Below the pieces are notes generated by a model. That model saw only the letters and a list, made by a program, of their open reading frames with translations. It was not told the DNA's origin and searched no databases. 64,000 nt of DNA from Candidatus Nitrospira nitrosa. GTDB taxonomy: Bacteria > Nitrospirota > Nitrospiria > Nitrospirales > Nitrospiraceae. Position numbers and translations under genes: made by a program. The stretch is taken from NCBI RefSeq assembly GCF_001458735.1, contig NZ_CZQA01000001.1, forward strand, positions 1,612,001 to 1,676,000, given 5' to 3'. How positions within the stretch are numbered: the stretch's first letter is position 1; every line of letters begins with the position of its first letter. Shown piece by piece: positions 16,227 through 24,799 of the stretch.

Positions 16227-16481
16227 CTATCTCCATACCGGCCATTCCACATCGGGATCCTTGAACACGGGTTGGCGCGGCGTCGAATCTCGCCGACGGA
16301 CTCGGTGGTGCCTCGGGCGAGCCCTGTTTTGCACAATTACCGGGTCGATCAGCTCGCCGCAGGTCACGCAACGCCAGGCGCGAATATCATCGAGTGATGC
16401 ACCTTGGATGAGATCCAGCGGATCGAGTGGATCGATTGGATGCATGAGCCCATGACAGCGTCGACAGATTACGCGATCCAT
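16227..16481 (-). CDS. small zinc-ribbon protein
   Basis: An 84-residue protein, MDRVICRRCHGLMHPIDPLD, with a second knuckle WRCVTCGELIDPVIVQNR. Spacing and flanking residues match the protein at 1611-1841, defining a two-member family in this window. The strong AGGAGGTCTCAAC before ATG 16481 supports translation. Its start overlaps the last codons of the receiver-like gene 16469-16987 by 13 bp, so the two are likely co-translated, and a functional link between receiver fold and zinc ribbon is plausible. The C-terminus is Arg/His-rich and poorly structured. Function unknown. Confidence 0.7.
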   Translation of the reverse strand: MDRVICRRCHGLMHPIDPLDPLDLIQGASLDDIRAWRCVTCGELIDPVIVQNRARPRHHRVRRRDSTPRQPVFKDPDVEWPVWR

Positions 16482-16987
16482 GTTGAGACCTCCTGATGGG
16501 CCGTGCGAGGCTGCAAACGGTTCTCGATGGCTCGACCGGTAGTAGGGCTCGGCTCCGTGCCTGGTGAAAATGGTGAACCTACCGCGGCATTAAGCTCCGA
16601 CCGGAGCAATCGACCGATGTATGCGAACTCGAGTGGTTTGAGGGGAAGATGGAGATGACGAAGGAGACCGCTGTTTGGGATGTCCGTCTGATCTCCGTTG
16701 GTTTGGGGCCCCATCGTAATGACCGGCACATGAGGCGAAGCGGTCTTGATCGTGCGGAATAATCTCCGCAGGCTGAGTGTGGCAACCGGCTCCGAGAAAC
16801 TGAGTCCGATGCAGACGACTTGGGGACGGAGCTCACGGCATTCATTGATCGCCGTCTCCAACGACCGGACGAGTATCGCCTGGTAGGCGTGCGCCGCAAG
16901 CCAATCGGCGAGTTTGATGCCATACTCCAAATCGTGGTCTACGATTAGGACACAGGCTCGTTTCTTGTTCGGCAGAGTCTCCATCAT
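16469..16987 (-). CDS. receiver-like protein lacking the phospho-acceptor Asp
   Basis: A 172-residue single-domain protein with response-regulator receiver architecture: VLIVDHDLEYGIKLADWLAA (acidic pocket), a beta-3 strand VVCIGLSFSEP, VPVITMGPQ, and LPLKP carrying the conserved Lys. At the end of beta-3, where the phospho-accepting Asp belongs, the sequence is IGLSF, so Asp is missing. This makes it a pseudo-receiver that probably signals by binding, not phosphorylation. There is no output domain. AAGGAGAACCG precedes ATG 16987. It overlaps the zinc-ribbon gene downstream. No partner kinase is present nearby. Confidence 0.7.
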   Translation of the reverse strand: MMETLPNKKRACVLIVDHDLEYGIKLADWLAAHAYQAILVRSLETAINECRELRPQVVCIGLSFSEPVATLSLRRLFRTIKTASPHVPVITMGPQTNGDQTDIPNSGLLRHLHLPLKPLEFAYIGRLLRSELNAAVGSPFSPGTEPSPTTGRAIENRLQPRTAHQEVSTWIA

Positions 16988-17261
16988 CGGTTCTCCTTAT
17001 GATGCTCGCTGGCCGTATCAAGCCGATTTGCGGGTGATGCGGCATGGTAAGAGAAGTTGAGTCTATGACAGGACGTATCAAGCCACAGAGGGGGGATGTC
17101 GGACTACCGGCCGGCGCTGATCAGTGCACCAGATTTGGTGAAAAACTTCTCATGTCTGCCGGATGAAATCAGGCGGATTCCCTGTATGCCCAGATAGGAA
17201 CTCGACTCTCGCGTCAGCCGAACCCACATCCTTCACGAAGTATGACTTCATGGGAGGTCAA

Positions 17262-18848
17262 TTACGCGGTGCCTCGCCGCCGAGCCAAGCCGATCAATGT
17301 GACTACTCCACTCCCGAACAACCACACAGCGCCAGGGATCGGTACGGCAGCGACCTCCATGCGCCAGGCCAGCGTGTAGTCCTGCGAGAAGTTGCCGGTC
17401 TCGCCCGCTGTCACTCGCAATTCATACCGGCGTCCCGCCAAGAGTCTCGTGTAGAGATTCTGGCTGTTGTCCAGGTCACTGGTGGATTCGGTGAGCAAGC
17501 TGTTGGCCGTGAGATCGAACAGCGAAAGGTTCAACCGATGTCGCGAGGTGGTGAGGGCGCTGTTGTTTGAGACGCCCACGTTCCAGGCCAGTGAGGAAAA
17601 TAATGTGACGTCGCTGCTCGTTGAGAATAGATACGAAGCTGTTCGAGCACTCCCGTTCAGCCCTCCGAAGGTCTCACCATAATCGAATCCGAAGCGGCCG
17701 ATGTCGCCGCCGTCCTGCTGTAAGCTTGGTTGCTCGCCGCCGGCGAGGATATGGTAACTGTTCAAGATGTTCACCTGCCCGGCTCCGTAGCGATCGTCCA
17801 ATCCGTTCGCCGTCTCATGCCCGGCGCTGCGATAGTCGGTGATATCGGCGGTGGTACCTTGGTTGGCGGTTTCTCGATCTGCACCCGCCATCAACAGTGC
17901 CTTGATGGTTTCGGACCGTTCGGCGTTGTAAATGGTTCCGACTCCGGAGATGGCCGTAGAGCCGTTGGAGAGGGATAGACCGGCTTCATGTCCGGTCTGC
18001 ACTAAGAGGGCGGCCGCGGACGAGACCACGGGTGTTGCGTTGCTTGTTATCGATTCCGGCGCCACGAGGAGTGGAGCGGTGCGGACGGCTCCATAGAGAC
18101 TGTCGCCGGAGACCGAGACGGTATTCCGTTGATGCCCGCCATCGGTGCGACCGACGGAGATCGCGTTGTAGGCGCTCCCTAGTAACGGGCTGTCGGCGGA
18201 ACTGTTGGCTAGGCCGACCACTTGAATGGATTCGTTTACGTGGACCTGACGATCGACTAAGCGCAGAATCTGCCCGGTGGCCGTCGGCGTATCTCCTGTG
18301 CCGACCCAGCTGTGGTTGGTGATGCGGGTTGGACCGGTCGTGGCCGTGCCGGACGGATTTGATAGGCCAGTGAACCAGCTATTGGCGTCATATCCGGCAA
18401 TCTGGCTGATGCCCGACGCGATGGAACTCGTAGTTCCATAGAACAATCGACCGACGACAGTCGCATGGCCTGAAAAACTGCCTGACGGATTACCGTTGAT
18501 CGCGGTAATGGTTTTCCCTGAAAATTCAGCATCGCTCGGGTTCGGCATGAAGATAGGAGCCGCGCCGCCGCTCGTGTCATTGATGGGGGCCTCAACCTGC
18601 GAAGCGCTTACGCCGGCTCCGGTCGGTGTCCCGGCGCCCAGTTCGGCTTGGAGGGCGCTGTACCCCACGTCAGTGAAATCGGCGGCCAGGGTGATAGAGG
18701 CCGCATAAAGGCAGAACCCTGAGACAATGGCGAAGAGCGTCGCGCCTGTGAGCGAGTGCGTCTGCTCAACCTGAAATCTCGTTCCATGGGACCGCATGCC
18801 TCGACTCCATGAGCAGGGCACGAATGAACTCCGGTGCTTCACAAGCAC
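17262..18848 (-). CDS. S8 (subtilisin)-like VPLPA-CTERM protein
   Basis: A 528-residue secreted protein. The subtilase landmarks are visible but eroded: SGHATVVGRLFYG (catalytic His region), ITNHSWVGTG (oxyanion Asn region) and ITSNATPVVSSAAALLVQTG, which aligns with GTSxAxPxVSGxAALL and keeps the nucleophile Ser but has Ile for Gly. The Asp region is not obvious, so activity is uncertain. The C-terminus carries a domain with ending YTLAWRMEVAAVPIPGAVWL, then FGSGVVTLIGLARRR, a VPxPx variant with Gly for Ala. GTG 18848 is chosen for the GAGGAGG six bases upstream; MRSHGTRF downstream is an alternative. A motif 1 box lies about 205 bp upstream. Confidence 0.8.
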   Translation of the reverse strand: MLVKHRSSFVPCSWSRGMRSHGTRFQVEQTHSLTGATLFAIVSGFCLYAASITLAADFTDVGYSALQAELGAGTPTGAGVSASQVEAPINDTSGGAAPIFMPNPSDAEFSGKTITAINGNPSGSFSGHATVVGRLFYGTTSSIASGISQIAGYDANSWFTGLSNPSGTATTGPTRITNHSWVGTGDTPTATGQILRLVDRQVHVNESIQVVGLANSSADSPLLGSAYNAISVGRTDGGHQRNTVSVSGDSLYGAVRTAPLLVAPESITSNATPVVSSAAALLVQTGHEAGLSLSNGSTAISGVGTIYNAERSETIKALLMAGADRETANQGTTADITDYRSAGHETANGLDDRYGAGQVNILNSYHILAGGEQPSLQQDGGDIGRFGFDYGETFGGLNGSARTASYLFSTSSDVTLFSSLAWNVGVSNNSALTTSRHRLNLSLFDLTANSLLTESTSDLDNSQNLYTRLLAGRRYELRVTAGETGNFSQDYTLAWRMEVAAVPIPGAVWLFGSGVVTLIGLARRRGTA

Positions 18849-19028
18849 GGCAACCTCCTCTGTGATGGCTGATGTCGGACAAGACCCGTCGATTCACGCC
18901 TGGAGACGAGTACTTATGCTGTCGGTCGACAAGAGACGTCCGTACTCTGTGGAGACGAACAGCTCAGGGGTGATGACCTGCACATGAGGTCAATCACGTA
19001 GCGTCAACGTAGTGGTTGATTGAGGCAC

Positions 19029-19068
19029 TGTCCAGCAATGGATACCGATCTCTGCAACAGTTGTGACA
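19029..19068 (-). promoter_or_regulatory. motif 1 promoter of the S8-like gene
   Basis: Minus-strand TGTCACA, AC, TGTTGCA (19053-19068), 16 bp, then GCTGGACA (19029-19036), a weaker -10 block. It is divergent from the copy at 19201, 130 bp away. Confidence 0.55.
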
Positions 19069-19200
19069 GATATATATTACTATCAACAGGGTAGATACCT
19101 TTTAGGAACAGGGCCCGGCAACGGTTTCGGTCGATGCGGTGGAGCACTCAGACGGCTCACCTCCGAATGCGGCGTTGAAACCCGCAGCCGGAATAAGTTT

Positions 19201-19239
19201 CGTCGCATCTGTAGCATCTGGAGCGGACTGCTATAGCAA
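19201..19239 (+). promoter_or_regulatory. motif 1 promoter of the 42-codon gene
   Basis: Plus-strand CGTCGCA, TC, TGTAGCA (19201-19216) followed by another TC-TG, then a CTATAGCAA block close to the expected -10 position. The box edge is 111 bp before ATG 19327, the same distance seen for the minus-strand paralogues (113-117 bp). Confidence 0.55.
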
Positions 19240-19326
19240 GCCGGAGAGATACAGGCGTAAGTTACAGCCATAGAAGAAGGTCCTCGTCGGTCGTGATGTT
19301 TCGTGTGGGAGACGATTTGGTCGTAC

Positions 19327-19455
19327 ATGCAGATCATTGAAGCGATTCGGTCCATCCTGTTGGCCCTTCTCTTCCTCAGTCTCGCGCCGATCGTCGGCAT
19401 CGTGGCGGCGTTTACCCATGATGAGTGTTACGACGAGCTGCGCGACGATTGGTAG
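19327..19455 (+). CDS. 42-residue single-pass membrane protein
   Basis: ATG 19327 opens a 42-codon frame to TAG 19455: MQIIEAIRSILLALLFLSLA, then PIVGIVAAFTHDECYDELRD and DW. It has one strong transmembrane helix (residues about 8-29) and an acidic C-terminal tail with one Cys. The Shine-Dalgarno is weak. Support comes from the motif 1 promoter at exactly the regulon's usual distance and from the well-formed helix-plus-tail composition. It has no VPLPA motif. It could be a small regulator or accessory of the sorting system. The call is an inference that needs expression data. Confidence 0.5.
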   Translation: MQIIEAIRSILLALLFLSLAPIVGIVAAFTHDECYDELRDDW

Positions 19456-19742
19456 TCCGTGGCCATCGCGTTTACCAGACCCGGAGAGTGAACGGTCCTT
19501 GAACGTACTGTTTCAGGGCAAGCTCATAGCCTGATTGCCGGGAATCTCAAACCTGTTCCTCCAGCTCGGCTGAGTTTCTTCAGCCTTTCCACGCACATCG
19601 TCGACCGCGCAGTAAGGAGGGACAAGGCTCTTCGTGATGACGCTGTTTATGTGAGACGGCGGCTGTGACGAATTGCTCTATATTTGAGAGTTGGAATTTG
19701 GTTGTAAGCTAGCGTGGTTTGATCAGGTGACTGTCCACACGC

Positions 19743-19785
19743 ACGAAACCCACTGGAACGGGTCTGGAGATCCAGTGGGTTTCGT
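19743..19785. terminator. 15-bp perfect stem-loop
   Basis: ACGAAACCCACTGGA (19743-19757) is the exact inverse complement of TCCAGTGGGTTTCGT (19771-19785) around a 13-nt loop. It sits downstream of the minus-strand gene ending at 19871 and could also end transcripts from the plus-strand small gene. The rest of 19456-19870 shows no gene. Confidence 0.75.
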
Positions 19786-19870
19786 TGGGGGAGCCGACTG
19801 AGTCGATCCTTCTCGCGGGGGACCGAATCAGGGCGCCACGATTTGTAGGATTTGGGAAACTGCTGGCCTG

Positions 19871-20512
19871 CTACGATACGACCTTGTGCGCCCGCCGAAG
19901 AAGCAACCCGGCTAGCCCTGAACCAAACAGGAGGGCTGCTCCCGGCAAGGGGACTGCTGCCAGTTGCGCCGTACCGTTGAGCGTGAACTGTACGGTCAGA
20001 TTGCTCGGCAACCCTGGCACCCCACTCAGACCATGCGACCAGGTCAACCCGGTAAAGGCGTTCGTCAGGCTATTGAACGAGCCGACGGCATTGCCGCCGA
20101 TATTCGTCGTTACCCCACCGACAGGAATAAGTCCTCCGGTCAGTTTAGCAAGCAGCGAAGTGAGATCGGCCGTGATGGTCGAGCCGCTCGTATTGCCGCT
20201 CGGGAAGGGGTTCGGGCCGCTGGTAAACAGAGAAAAAGTATGGGTTCCGAGTAGGGGCACATTGATCGAAATGGGAGCAATGATGTCCGGTAAAGGCTGG
20301 TATTGTTCCATGACGATTTGTCCGCTCGTCGTAAAATTCCTGGCAGCAATCGTCGCGCTCCCGTTTTTCAGTGCGATCGATCCACTTGTAAAATCGAGTT
20401 CGCTGACTGTGAGCGCATCCGCCGACGTGGGGCAGATCCACAGAGCCGACAGCAATGCGACCGTGGCGGTCATCATCCCCGAACATACTTGACGCAGGGC
20501 TTGGTGCTTCAT
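19871..20512 (-). CDS. VPLPA-CTERM sorting domain protein, unknown function
   Basis: A 213-residue secreted protein: signal peptide from MKHQALRQVCSGMMTATVAL, a mature region starting LTVSELDFTSGSIALKNGSA, with TFSLFTSGPNPFPSG and LTWSHGLSGVPGLP, and tail VPLPGAALLFGSGLAGLLLR plus RAHK. VPLPG replaces VPLPA and the tail is short. The mature region is related to the protein at 29467-30066 (VTHLEITRGAVNYDG..., HALFTSGFSGAP..., a similar LSLDL repeat), so they may share a domain. ATG 20512 is preferred for its signal peptide; an in-frame ATG at 20596 with AGGA nine bases upstream would shorten the leader and cannot be excluded. Confidence 0.8.
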   Translation of the reverse strand: MKHQALRQVCSGMMTATVALLSALWICPTSADALTVSELDFTSGSIALKNGSATIAARNFTTSGQIVMEQYQPLPDIIAPISINVPLLGTHTFSLFTSGPNPFPSGNTSGSTITADLTSLLAKLTGGLIPVGGVTTNIGGNAVGSFNSLTNAFTGLTWSHGLSGVPGLPSNLTVQFTLNGTAQLAAVPLPGAALLFGSGLAGLLLRRAHKVVS

Positions 20513-20706
20513 ATTTATAGCGACCTTTCCGGCCAAGAGACGCTCTGGTTCCGTCTCGACCTTCGTGAGGGTTGAGATGTCGTGCTGTATGATCATCGAC
20601 AGTTATCCTGTGTTCGTACAATCTTTGTGAGAACGTGCCTCTCTGCAGAATTGTGTCACAAGGCACGCGTATCATGGTGGGTGAAGGTATCAGGATCATA
20701 TGGACG

Positions 20707-20746
20707 GGGCTACCGGTGGATACCTACGGCTGCAACACATGTGATA
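20707..20746 (-). promoter_or_regulatory. motif 1 promoter of 19871-20512
   Basis: Minus-strand TATCACA, TG, TGTTGCA (20731-20746), 16 bp, then GGTAGCCC (20707-20714). Spacing is exact. Confidence 0.65.
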
Positions 20747-21001
20747 GAAACTGCAGCGATAAGTTTGTTCTATTTGGCGTGTGCCCTATCGGCGTGGTGC
20801 GGTAAGCGCCGCACGCCCTACATCTTCATATAGACAACAAACCCAAATCACTTCTCCGAATCGAGTGCCCTCTGAATCATCACGACGACACCAGAAATTA
20901 GGGTGGGCAGTGAGGTTCTAGATCGCCCATCTTCCCCATGGTATTCACCTCGTTCACACCTGGGGGGCGCCTCAAGGATAGTTCGCTCCCGTCGACGATT
21001 C

Positions 21002-21040
21002 TGTCTCATCTGTTGCACTCGGTGCATAGGAAGGTAGAAG
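21002..21040 (+). promoter_or_regulatory. motif 1 promoter of the 21192-24562 operon
   Basis: Plus-strand TGTCTCA, TC, TGTTGCA (21002-21017), then 15 bp, then GGTAGAAG (21033-21040). The interval 20747-21001 between this and the previous promoter holds no recognisable gene. Confidence 0.62.
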
Positions 21041-21191
21041 ACCATCATAGCCTTTGATACACAAACGTATGGTGGAAACTAAAAACGTTCCTGTTCCAGT
21101 GAGGAAAATGGTTCAGGGTGATATCACTTCCAGAAATAATGTTGAGCGATCAAACGGACTCGTTCCGAGCAAGAGAAACAGAGGAGACATG

Positions 21192-21980
21192 ATGAATACG
21201 ACAATGAGAAAGCGCTCAGTTAAAACGTTGTTCGTTGTAGCCATGGCCGTCGGACTGTTGATGGGGGCCGGCACCGCTGGTGCCCACGTCGAATACCTTG
21301 ATCTTGGGGGGGGTGGCTCAGCGACCGACTCCATGAAGCGGTATGGTTGGATCGATGGCACGGATACGGATCTGGGCGATAGTCATCAGGTCTCGTTCTT
21401 CAAGTTCAGCGTGAGTCAGGCGTCATTGGTCAATATCACGATGACCGGCGCAAATGAACTCGGATTGAACCCAGCCTTTACTCTCTATGCGGGGCTCATG
21501 GGCGACTTGGCGCATGACGACACGGCGTTTGATCCGAATAATCCGGTAGACGGAAGTTTTAATAAAATCGCATCGCCGGTGGATAACGGCGTGACGACGG
21601 ATGCGCTTGGGCGCGTGTCTCCGTTCCGGGATACCGCCAACATTGATTTCGAAGGTCAGTTCAACGCTCTCGGGACCTGGAGTATGGCCAGCGACCCGTC
21701 TGACGGTGACGTCTGGCGCGTCATTGAATATCTCACGCACAAGAACGATACCGCCGGGAATGAGTCCTTGCTCGGCTATTTTCTCCCTGCAGGCGATTAC
21801 ACCATCGTCGCGTCAGGCGCTGCCTGTACCGATGCGGGTGCCGGTTGCACCGGTCCCTTTATCAATGGAACCGTGAATGTAAGTACCTCGCCTGTGCCGG
21901 TCCCGGCCGCGCTGTACTTGTTTGGGACGGGCTTGGCGGGGTTAGCCGGACTGGCTCGCCGGACGAAGACCGCCGTCTAA
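21192..21980 (+). CDS. VPLPA-CTERM protein of a three-gene family
   Basis: A 262-residue secreted protein. Signal peptide MNTTMRKRSVKTLFVVAMAV... ends near AGAHVEY. The mature part has GWIDGTDTDLGDSHQVSFFK, an NITMTGANELGLNPAFTLYA block, GDLAHDDTAFDPNNPVDGSF and LLGYFLPAGDYTIVASGA, then VPVPAALYLFGTGLAGLAGL plus ARR. The order (helical signal, calcium-rich-looking DxDxGD loop, FTLYxG, LPAGxYT) is shared with 22119-23036 and partly with 27909-28934. GAGGAG precedes two ATGs; the second (21192) has the better 5-base spacing. Head of a likely operon with the next two genes. Confidence 0.86.
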   Translation: MNTTMRKRSVKTLFVVAMAVGLLMGAGTAGAHVEYLDLGGGGSATDSMKRYGWIDGTDTDLGDSHQVSFFKFSVSQASLVNITMTGANELGLNPAFTLYAGLMGDLAHDDTAFDPNNPVDGSFNKIASPVDNGVTTDALGRVSPFRDTANIDFEGQFNALGTWSMASDPSDGDVWRVIEYLTHKNDTAGNESLLGYFLPAGDYTIVASGAACTDAGAGCTGPFINGTVNVSTSPVPVPAALYLFGTGLAGLAGLARRTKTAV

Positions 21981-22118
21981 GGACAAGATTTGTCGGTCGT
22001 GAAGCGTGAAACGTATCTCGACTCATAATGCGGACGCTTCACGCATGACGCGAGCGGACTATGTCGATATTCTCGCGAACGCGAGCAGCCCTGAGGCTGA
22101 TGAAGGAGTATAGAAGTC

Positions 22119-23036
22119 ATGACACTCTCAATCTTTAGCAGCAGAAAGCTGAGCGAAGCCATGAACACCCATACTCGGAAGGTTCTTACGAGTTGGGTCT
22201 TGGGCGTGGGCGCCTTGTTGTCGGCCAATCTGCAGCCGGCCGTTGCCCATGTCTCGTTCGACAATGCCGGTACCTTCGACGGAACGGATGTTCTGACGTA
22301 CTCCAACACCCGTACTGCGTACAAAGCTCATGGATGGGTGGACGGGACCGACGCTGACTTGGGTGACAGCCACCAGATTGGTGGGACATCGGCTCGCTGG
22401 TACCGCTTCACACTGAACCAGCCCGGACTGGTCGATCTCTCCGTAATCCAGAACACGGCTGGGCTTGATCCGGCCTTCACCCTATACAACGGGGCGTTTA
22501 ATCTCAGCGCCCATGATGACACGGTGATCGATCCATTGAATCCGGTGGATCCGATTACGTTCCTCTCCATACAGAGCACCACCGATGCAGACCCGAGTGG
22601 GTTGTACCTGAAACATTCCGGCTATCGGGATACGGTTACCAATACGTACGAAGGCCAGTTCGATGCCTTCGGTAGTTGGAGTCTGGCGAACGATGCCACG
22701 CAACATGCAACGGTTCAGTATGTGACCGCCGTGTCCGGGACATCGGATTCCGATCCTAGCCGTGGATTAACGTGGGGCGGTAACGGCAATCACGACACCG
22801 CCGTGGGAACCGGCGAATCGCTGTTGCAGTACTATCTGCAGGCCGGGACCTATTCCGTCGCCATAGGGGGCGAGCGATGTAATGACGGCACCGCCGCCTG
22901 TCAAAGCCCTGGCTACTCCGCGACCTTCTCATTGAACGTACAGCCCATACCGCTGCCCGCCGCCTTCTGGTTGATGGGGAGTGCCCTGGGCAGCTTGGGA
23001 CTGATGGCTCGGCGTTGGAAACGGGCGGACTGCTGA
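22119..23036 (+). CDS. VPLPA-CTERM protein, paralogue of 21192-21980
   Basis: A 305-residue secreted protein with signal peptide (MNTHTRKVLTSWVLGVGALL region, LQPAVAHVSF) and the family blocks HGWVDGTDADLGDSHQIGGT, WYRFTLNQPGLVDLSVIQN, FTLYNGAFNLSAHDDTVIDP, YEGQFDAFGSWSLANDA and LLQYYLQAGTYSVAIGG. The tail is IPLPAAFWLMGSALGSLGLM plus ARRWKR, with Ile for Val and Met-Gly for Phe-Gly, the most deviant sorting motif here. AAGGAG lies 10 bases before ATG 22119. Gaps of 138 and 71 bp to its neighbours suggest co-transcription. Probably an EPS- or envelope-associated structural protein. Confidence 0.84.
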   Translation: MTLSIFSSRKLSEAMNTHTRKVLTSWVLGVGALLSANLQPAVAHVSFDNAGTFDGTDVLTYSNTRTAYKAHGWVDGTDADLGDSHQIGGTSARWYRFTLNQPGLVDLSVIQNTAGLDPAFTLYNGAFNLSAHDDTVIDPLNPVDPITFLSIQSTTDADPSGLYLKHSGYRDTVTNTYEGQFDAFGSWSLANDATQHATVQYVTAVSGTSDSDPSRGLTWGGNGNHDTAVGTGESLLQYYLQAGTYSVAIGGERCNDGTAACQSPGYSATFSLNVQPIPLPAAFWLMGSALGSLGLMARRWKRADC

Positions 23037-23107
23037 TGAACAGACTCAGTTCGAGCTGACGTCTTAATGGCACTCGTCTCTGGTATCGGCAACAAGCGGA
23101 GAGCATC

Positions 23108-24562
23108 ATGATAGACAGATATACTTCTCATGTTCGATTTTGGATCCTGTTCGCCTGTTTTCTCCTGGCTGCGGAAGCCCAGGCGATCAACGTCTCCAAC
23201 CCCTTTGACCCGTTCAACCCTTTCCCCGATCCGATCGTGAAGGGCTCGCTGCATGTCGGGCTGACATCGATGGTGTCGTCCGGTAGTGGTTTGACCGCTC
23301 CGAATCTCCTGATCAGCGCTGGTGACGGGACCAATCGGCAATTCGTCACCGACCAGATCGGGAAAGTTCAACTGATTAAGAATGGAGTGTTGCAGAGCAC
23401 ACCCTTTCTCGATGTCAGTGCGCGGCTATCCACACTGAATTCTGCCTATGATGAGCGAGGCCTGCTGGGCCTCGCCTTTAGCCCCACCTTTTCCACGGCA
23501 GGCACGCCGGGCTTCGGCAAACTGTATACCTACACCAGTGAACCGGTCACCAGGCCGGCGGATTTCACCGTGTCGATGCCGTCAGGATCCGTCTTTAATC
23601 ACCAGAACGTGGTGACCGAATGGTCTGTCGATCCCTCCAATCCTGATATCGTCAATCCGGCGTCCCGTCGTGAGATCATGCGGGTCGATTGGCCGCAGAT
23701 GAACCACAACGGCGGCATGCTCGCGTTTGGTCTGGACAATCTGCTTTACATCGCCATGGGTGACGGCGGCCAGGGCAACGATGTGGGGCCGGGACATGGT
23801 ACGACCGGAAATGCACGGGACCTGAGCAATCCGCTTGGCGATGTCCTGCGCGTCGATCCGCATGGGACCAACAGCGCCAACGGCCAGTACGGCATCCCGA
23901 ACGACAATCCGTTCGTCGGCACCGCCGGTGCTCTCGGGGAGATTTATGCTTCCGGGCTGCGCAATCCCTGGCGTTTCAGTTTCGATAACCAGAACGGTAC
24001 CCTGGTGCTCGGCGATGTCGGTCAGGGCTCGGTGGAGGAGATCAATATTATCACCAAGGGCGGCAACTATGGCTGGAACTTCAAGGAAGGCCAGTTCAAG
24101 TTCGACCCGATCACCGGGGAGATTTCCAATGACCTCACCGGCCTTCCATCGGGGCTGATCGATCCCGTCTTGCAGTATGATCATGATCAAGGCACCACGA
24201 TAATCGGCGGCTTCGTCTATCGTGGCAACGGCATACCGGAGCTACAGGGAAAATATATTTTCGGCGATTGGGGAGCTTTTGCCGCTCCGGCCGCACGATT
24301 GTTCGCGGGCAATCTTGCAACGGGCGCCATCGAAGAGCTGAATATCGACAACATGACCCTGAATCGTTGGGTGCTCGGCTTCGGCCAAGACGCGCAGGGC
24401 GAGCTCTACGTGCTTGCCACGAGCCGCCTTGGACCAGGTGGCGTGACCGGTGAAGTCTTCAAGATCACAGCAGTGCCGCTACCCGCCGGGGTGTTGTTGT
24501 TTGGCACGGGTCTCGTCGGCCTTGCAGGACTGGCTCGCCGCAGAATGAAGACGGACGCGTAG
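23108..24562 (+). CDS. PQQ-type sugar dehydrogenase-like VPLPA-CTERM protein
   Basis: A 484-residue secreted protein with a glucose/sorbosone dehydrogenase (six-bladed propeller) domain: APNLLISAGDGTNRQFVTDQ, ERGLLGLAFSPTF, MNHNGGMLAFGLDNLLYIAM then GDGGQGND, GEIYASGLRNPWRFSFD, GDVGQGSVEEINIITKGGNY then GW, and IIGGFVYRGNGIPELQGKYI. These soluble quinoproteins oxidise aldoses at the surface. It ends VPLPAGVLLFGTGLVGLAGL plus ARRRMK, so it should be XrtD-processed. Last gene of the 21192 operon. No electron acceptor is encoded beside it; the di-haem proteins in the window are conceivable partners but that is speculative. Confidence 0.88.
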   Translation: MIDRYTSHVRFWILFACFLLAAEAQAINVSNPFDPFNPFPDPIVKGSLHVGLTSMVSSGSGLTAPNLLISAGDGTNRQFVTDQIGKVQLIKNGVLQSTPFLDVSARLSTLNSAYDERGLLGLAFSPTFSTAGTPGFGKLYTYTSEPVTRPADFTVSMPSGSVFNHQNVVTEWSVDPSNPDIVNPASRREIMRVDWPQMNHNGGMLAFGLDNLLYIAMGDGGQGNDVGPGHGTTGNARDLSNPLGDVLRVDPHGTNSANGQYGIPNDNPFVGTAGALGEIYASGLRNPWRFSFDNQNGTLVLGDVGQGSVEEINIITKGGNYGWNFKEGQFKFDPITGEISNDLTGLPSGLIDPVLQYDHDQGTTIIGGFVYRGNGIPELQGKYIFGDWGAFAAPAARLFAGNLATGAIEELNIDNMTLNRWVLGFGQDAQGELYVLATSRLGPGGVTGEVFKITAVPLPAGVLLFGTGLVGLAGLARRRMKTDA

Positions 24563-24799
24563 GCGGCCTCAATCGTAAGAGAGCCCTCGGGAACCGTTCG
24601 TGTCGCGTACCGCTTCGCGTGATGTTGGCCTCGGGCAGTCGCTGATGATCTCTTCCGAGATGCAGCTCGGCGTTCAGCGGTCTATACGCTTCTATTGAGT
24701 GCGGAAGATCCTTTGCCGTAAATAGGTCCGTTATTGGAGTGTCATCACAGCGGGAGGCCTAAGAGAGACCCGCGTTCCCTGTTCGGTGGAAAATCACGA

